From the NCBI GenBank assembly GCA_965221735.1, contig OZ244910.1, positions 558,001 through 622,000 of the forward strand: a stretch of 64,000 nt of DNA, given 5' to 3'. The DNA comes from UBA2991 sp965221735 (GTDB lineage: Bacteria; Chloroflexota; Dehalococcoidia; Tepidiformales; Tepidiformaceae). Made by a program: the position numbers and the translations under genes. This document shows, piece after piece, positions 61,295 through 64,000 of the stretch (within the stretch, counting starts at the first letter, position 1; the number at the start of each line of letters is the position of its first letter). The notes under the pieces are model-generated. The model was not told the origin of the DNA, did no database searches, and saw only the letters and a list, made by a program, of their open reading frames with translations.

Positions 61295-62229
61295 CGCGTC
61301 ACCAGGTAGTCGAAGACGCTTTCGAGCGACTCGTCCTCGGGGCGCACCTCGAACAGCGAGGCGCCCACCTCCTGCGCCGCCCGTGGCGCCGCCGAGGTGA
61401 AGGCGCCAAGCTCGTTCGTGCGCACCACGATCTTCCCGTCCGTCAGTTCGACGCCGAACACGCTCTCGTCCGCCATCAGTGTCCGCGCGAGGCCGCGGTT
61501 GTCGCTCGAACGGATCGTGATCGTGTGCGGTCGGTCCGTCATCAGCTTGCGGATCGCGCGAAAGTCCCCGGATGCCGCCAGCCGCCCTGCTACCACCACG
61601 AGCACGTTCTCCCCGAGACGCTCCACTTCCTCCAGGATGTGCGACGAGAACAGGATCGTGCGGCCCTGATCCGCCATCCGGCCGAGCAGCTCCATCATCT
61701 GCAGGCGCTGGCGCGGGTCCATGCCGTTGAAGGGCTCGTCCAGGAGCAGCACCTCGGGGTCGTGGACCAGCGCGGCGGCGATCTTGATGCGCTGCTTCAT
61801 CCCCTTCGAGTAGCCGCCGGTGGCCCGATCCGCGTCGCCCACCATCTCGACCATGTGAAGCGCCCGCAGGGCTGCGTCCCCCGCGTCGGGAAGGCCGTGC
61901 ATGCGGGCGCTCATCTGCACGAACTGGTGGCCGGTCTGGAAGTCGTACACCGCCTCCCGTTCCGGTACGAGTGCGACCCGCCGGTAGATGTCGGGGTTTC
62001 CGAAGGAACTCTCGCCCAGCACCCGTACGTCCCCCACCGACGGCTTCAGGAAGCCCGCGATCATGTTCAGCAGGGTGGTCTTGCCTGCCCCGTTCGGCCC
62101 GAGCAGTCCAGTTACGCCCGGATCGAGCGCGAAGGAGATGCCGTTCACCGCCACCACGTTCCCGTACCAGCGGGAGACGTCGACCAACTCGACCGCCGCC
62201 TCGGGAGCCGTCCCCTCGGCCGTGCTCAC
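61291..62229 (-). CDS. ABC transporter ATP-binding protein
   Basis: A 312-residue ATPase: Walker A GPNGAGKTTLLNMIAG, a YSKGMKQRIKIAAAL signature and Walker B VLLLDEPFNGMD. The C-terminal region of about 80 residues (TITIRSSDNRGLARTLM ...) is typical of CcmA/ABC-2-linked ATPases. The GTG start overlaps the stop of the upstream permease; the longer frame to 62613 lies inside that gene. Confidence 0.92.
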   Translation of the reverse strand: MSTAEGTAPEAAVELVDVSRWYGNVVAVNGISFALDPGVTGLLGPNGAGKTTLLNMIAGFLKPSVGDVRVLGESSFGNPDIYRRVALVPEREAVYDFQTGHQFVQMSARMHGLPDAGDAALRALHMVEMVGDADRATGGYSKGMKQRIKIAAALVHDPEVLLLDEPFNGMDPRQRLQMMELLGRMADQGRTILFSSHILEEVERLGENVLVVVAGRLAASGDFRAIRKLMTDRPHTITIRSSDNRGLARTLMADESVFGVELTDGKIVVRTNELGAFTSAAPRAAQEVGASLFEVRPEDESLESVFDYLVTR

Positions 62230-63131
62230 AGGCTTCGCCGCCCGTAGTGGCGCACCAGCAGTGCGATCCCGGCTGCCGTTACCGCCAGCGCGAAGAAGAA
62301 GTACCAGCCCCCGGCGAAGTCCGCGACGTTCAGCGGGTGTCCCTCGCCGATGTCCGGGGCCGCGTCGAAGAACCAGTAGGTGAAACCGTCGATGACGAAG
62401 AACGGGTTCAGGAAGACGCCCAGCCGTCCAACGAAGTTCTCCACCGTCCCGACCAGGACTCCCGAGATGATGGGGAGGAACACGAACGGCGCGATCACGC
62501 CGATCGTGGCGAACGCGCGCCGTCCGCTCTGCGCCGAGATCAGCATCCCGATCGCCGCGAAGAAGAGCGAGATGAGGAGGCTGCTCCCGATGATCGGGCC
62601 CACCTGGCCCCACTCGTCCTGGAAATAGCCCCCGAAGCTGTCCACCACGAGCGCATTGCCCAGGAACAGGACCGCCTGCGGCAGCAGGGTGAGCGCGAGC
62701 AGCGCCGTCGCCATCGAGGCGTACCGGGCCAGCGCGTAGTCCTGCCGGCTGAGCCCCCGCGAGAAGTAGAGCGGCAGCGTCGCGTGCCGCAGGTCACGCC
62801 CCAGCAGCTCCGGCGCCACCGCCGCCACGAACAGCATCAGCGCGGCCGGCGGGAAGAAGAAGACCGAGCTGAAGTAGTCCTCTGCCCGGATCGCGTCGGA
62901 GATGTCGATGTCGATGAAGGCGGCCGCCATCAGGTAGCCCAGCGCGGGGATCGCCGCGACGACCGCGAGCCCTATCGGGAAGACCTTGCTGCGTGTCCGC
63001 CGCCCCAGCCCGAATGCTGCCCGCAGTCCATGCACGTAGAGCGAGAGCACGGCGTCCCAGCGTCCCAGCCGCCGCCCCTCGTAGCGCCGGTAGCCGAGGT
63101 CGTAGATGCTTCCCGCCGCCCGCTCAGACAT
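62226..63131 (-). CDS. ABC-2 type transporter permease
   Basis: A 301-residue membrane protein beginning IYDLGYRRYEGRRLGRWDAVLSL, a start seen in ABC-2 permeases, with about six hydrophobic segments (LAVVAAIPALGYLMAAAF, PPAALMLFVAAVAPELL, ALTLLPQAVLFLGNALVV and others). The ATG overlaps the upstream ATPase stop by 8 bp. With its neighbours it forms a heteromeric exporter of unknown substrate. Confidence 0.87.
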   Translation of the reverse strand: MSERAAGSIYDLGYRRYEGRRLGRWDAVLSLYVHGLRAAFGLGRRTRSKVFPIGLAVVAAIPALGYLMAAAFIDIDISDAIRAEDYFSSVFFFPPAALMLFVAAVAPELLGRDLRHATLPLYFSRGLSRQDYALARYASMATALLALTLLPQAVLFLGNALVVDSFGGYFQDEWGQVGPIIGSSLLISLFFAAIGMLISAQSGRRAFATIGVIAPFVFLPIISGVLVGTVENFVGRLGVFLNPFFVIDGFTYWFFDAAPDIGEGHPLNVADFAGGWYFFFALAVTAAGIALLVRHYGRRSL

Positions 63132-64000
63132 GCTCCGTCACCGCCTCGTCCGCATCCGGGCGGAAGATGTCCTCAAGCGTCTGGCGGCGCTGCTCCAGGC
63201 GCACCAGCCCCAGCTCCAGCTCCACGATGCAGTCCCGGATCGCGTCGTACGGTTCGTCGCCGTTCAGTCCGACGTGTGCGAGGAAGCCCTCGCCGCGGGC
63301 CTCGAAGCCGCGCTTCGTCAGCGCCTCCGCCAGCGCCGCCGCGTCGCCCTCCACCTCTACCTCAAGCGACCCCAGTCCCGCCGTGAACTCCGCTACCGCC
63401 CCCTGCCGCACCAGCCGCCCGGCGTCGATCACGACGAGCGAGTCGCACACCCGCTCGATCTCCCCCAGCAGGTGCGACGACATCAGCACGGCGATTCCGA
63501 ACTCGCGCCCGGTGCGGCGCACGAGGTCGAGCATCTCCTCGCGCCCCGCCGGGTCGAGGCCGTTGGTGGGCTCGTCCAGGAAGATGAGGCGCGGGTCGTG
63601 TACGAGCGCCTGCGCGAGCTTCACGCGCTGCTTCATGCCCGTCGAGTAGCCGCCGATCTCGCGGTAGCGCTCCTCGAACAGCCCCACGTGACGCAGCGTC
63701 TCCGCCGTGCGTTCGCGGGCGGCGGTGCGAGGCAGGCCGCTCACCTCCGCCAAGTGCGCCACGAACTCCGTCGCCGAGAGGTCGGGGGGCAGGCAGTCGT
63801 GCTCGGGCATGTAGCCCACGAGCCCGCGGATGGCCCGCCCCTCGGTCTCCACGTCCATGTCGAGCACGCGCGCCTTGCCGCGCGTCGCGGGCAGCAGCCC
63901 GAGCAGAATCTTGATCAGCGTGCTCTTGCCCGCCCCGTTCGCCCCGACCAGCCCGATGATGCCCGGCTCGACGTTGATGTCGAGCGCGTTCAGCGCAGTC
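63124..64000 (-). CDS. ABC transporter ATP-binding protein, truncated by the window edge
   Basis: The start lies beyond the right edge. The visible 292 residues contain Walker A GANGAGKSTLIKILLG near the edge, VGYMPEHDCLPPDLSATEFV, a YSTGMKQRVKLAQAL signature and Walker B LIFLDEPTNGLD. A downstream GTG at 63867 would omit Walker A and is not the start. It pairs with the ABC-2 permease next to it. Confidence 0.92.
   Translation of the reverse strand, partial: TALNALDINVEPGIIGLVGANGAGKSTLIKILLGLLPATRGKARVLDMDVETEGRAIRGLVGYMPEHDCLPPDLSATEFVAHLAEVSGLPRTAARERTAETLRHVGLFEERYREIGGYSTGMKQRVKLAQALVHDPRLIFLDEPTNGLDPAGREEMLDLVRRTGREFGIAVLMSSHLLGEIERVCDSLVVIDAGRLVRQGAVAEFTAGLGSLEVEVEGDAAALAEALTKRGFEARGEGFLAHVGLNGDEPYDAIRDCIVELELGLVRLEQRRQTLEDIFRPDADEAVTEHV

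Overview
The window is a GC-rich, densely packed chromosomal segment of a free-living bacterium. I read it as Chloroflexota, plausibly a high-GC Dehalococcoidia/Tepidiformales-like lineage, but that is inference. The evidence is lipoproteins with Thr/Pro/Glu linkers behind the lipobox, an F-type ATP synthase operon with an atypical subunit a, type 1B PyrD, type 2 PyrF, SelA, Rex, a PAC2 protein and many 4-bp start/stop overlaps. Several genes have a -10-like hexamer 6-7 nt before the start codon, so leaderless translation seems common. I see no IS element, prophage, CRISPR array or rRNA. The only clear accessory insert is a small toxin-antitoxin pair at 30.3-31.1 kb.

Layout. 1-5.3 kb (minus): a cobalamin riboswitch controls btuC-btuF-btuD-cobO-cobT-cobS, joining corrinoid uptake to adenosylation and lower-ligand assembly. 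5.4-6.5 kb: tRNA-Leu(TAA) and a metallo-beta-lactamase-fold hydrolase. 6.6-10.3 kb: a MoxR ATPase, a DUF58 protein and a membrane DUF4129 protein. 10.3-14.8 kb: comB, murI, pyrF, a DUF951 protein, an MFS transporter and a bifunctional nuclease. 14.8-23.6 kb: the complete ATP synthase operon atpI-B-E-F-H-A-G-[HAD phosphatase]-[enoyl-CoA hydratase-like]-D-C. 23.6-29.1 kb: a VOC protein, a MurA-like and an MreB-like gene (both with substituted key residues), a P-loop kinase, rex and selA.

29.2-33.4 kb: a class V aminotransferase, the VapBC-type module, serA (preceded by a 12-codon upstream ORF) and an AAC(6')-like acetyltransferase. 33.4-38.9 kb: DUF1015, a HIT protein, rph, comEC and an orphan winged-helix regulator. 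39.0-45.4 kb (minus): a lipoprotein, ltaE, an unknown protein, a three-part NodB deacetylase, tRNA-Pro(TGG), pyrD, a small CxxC protein and a GNAT protein. 45.4-50.9 kb: an exonuclease-DinG fusion, an EF-G-like GTPase and rdgB. 50.9-57.5 kb (minus): the rpsF-ssb-rpsR operon runs into a foldase-like protein and hom-[coiled coil]-thrC. 57.5-64 kb: glyA, an XdhC-family protein, a PAC2 protein and a four-gene ABC-2 exporter cut by the window edge.

The best candidates for something new are: the two metabolic genes inside the ATP synthase operon; the roughly 150-residue insertion in subunit a; the adjacent MurA/MreB pair that both lack catalytic or ligand residues; the coiled-coil gene translationally coupled between hom and thrC; and oppositely charged low-complexity tails on the neighbouring ribosomal proteins S6 and S18.
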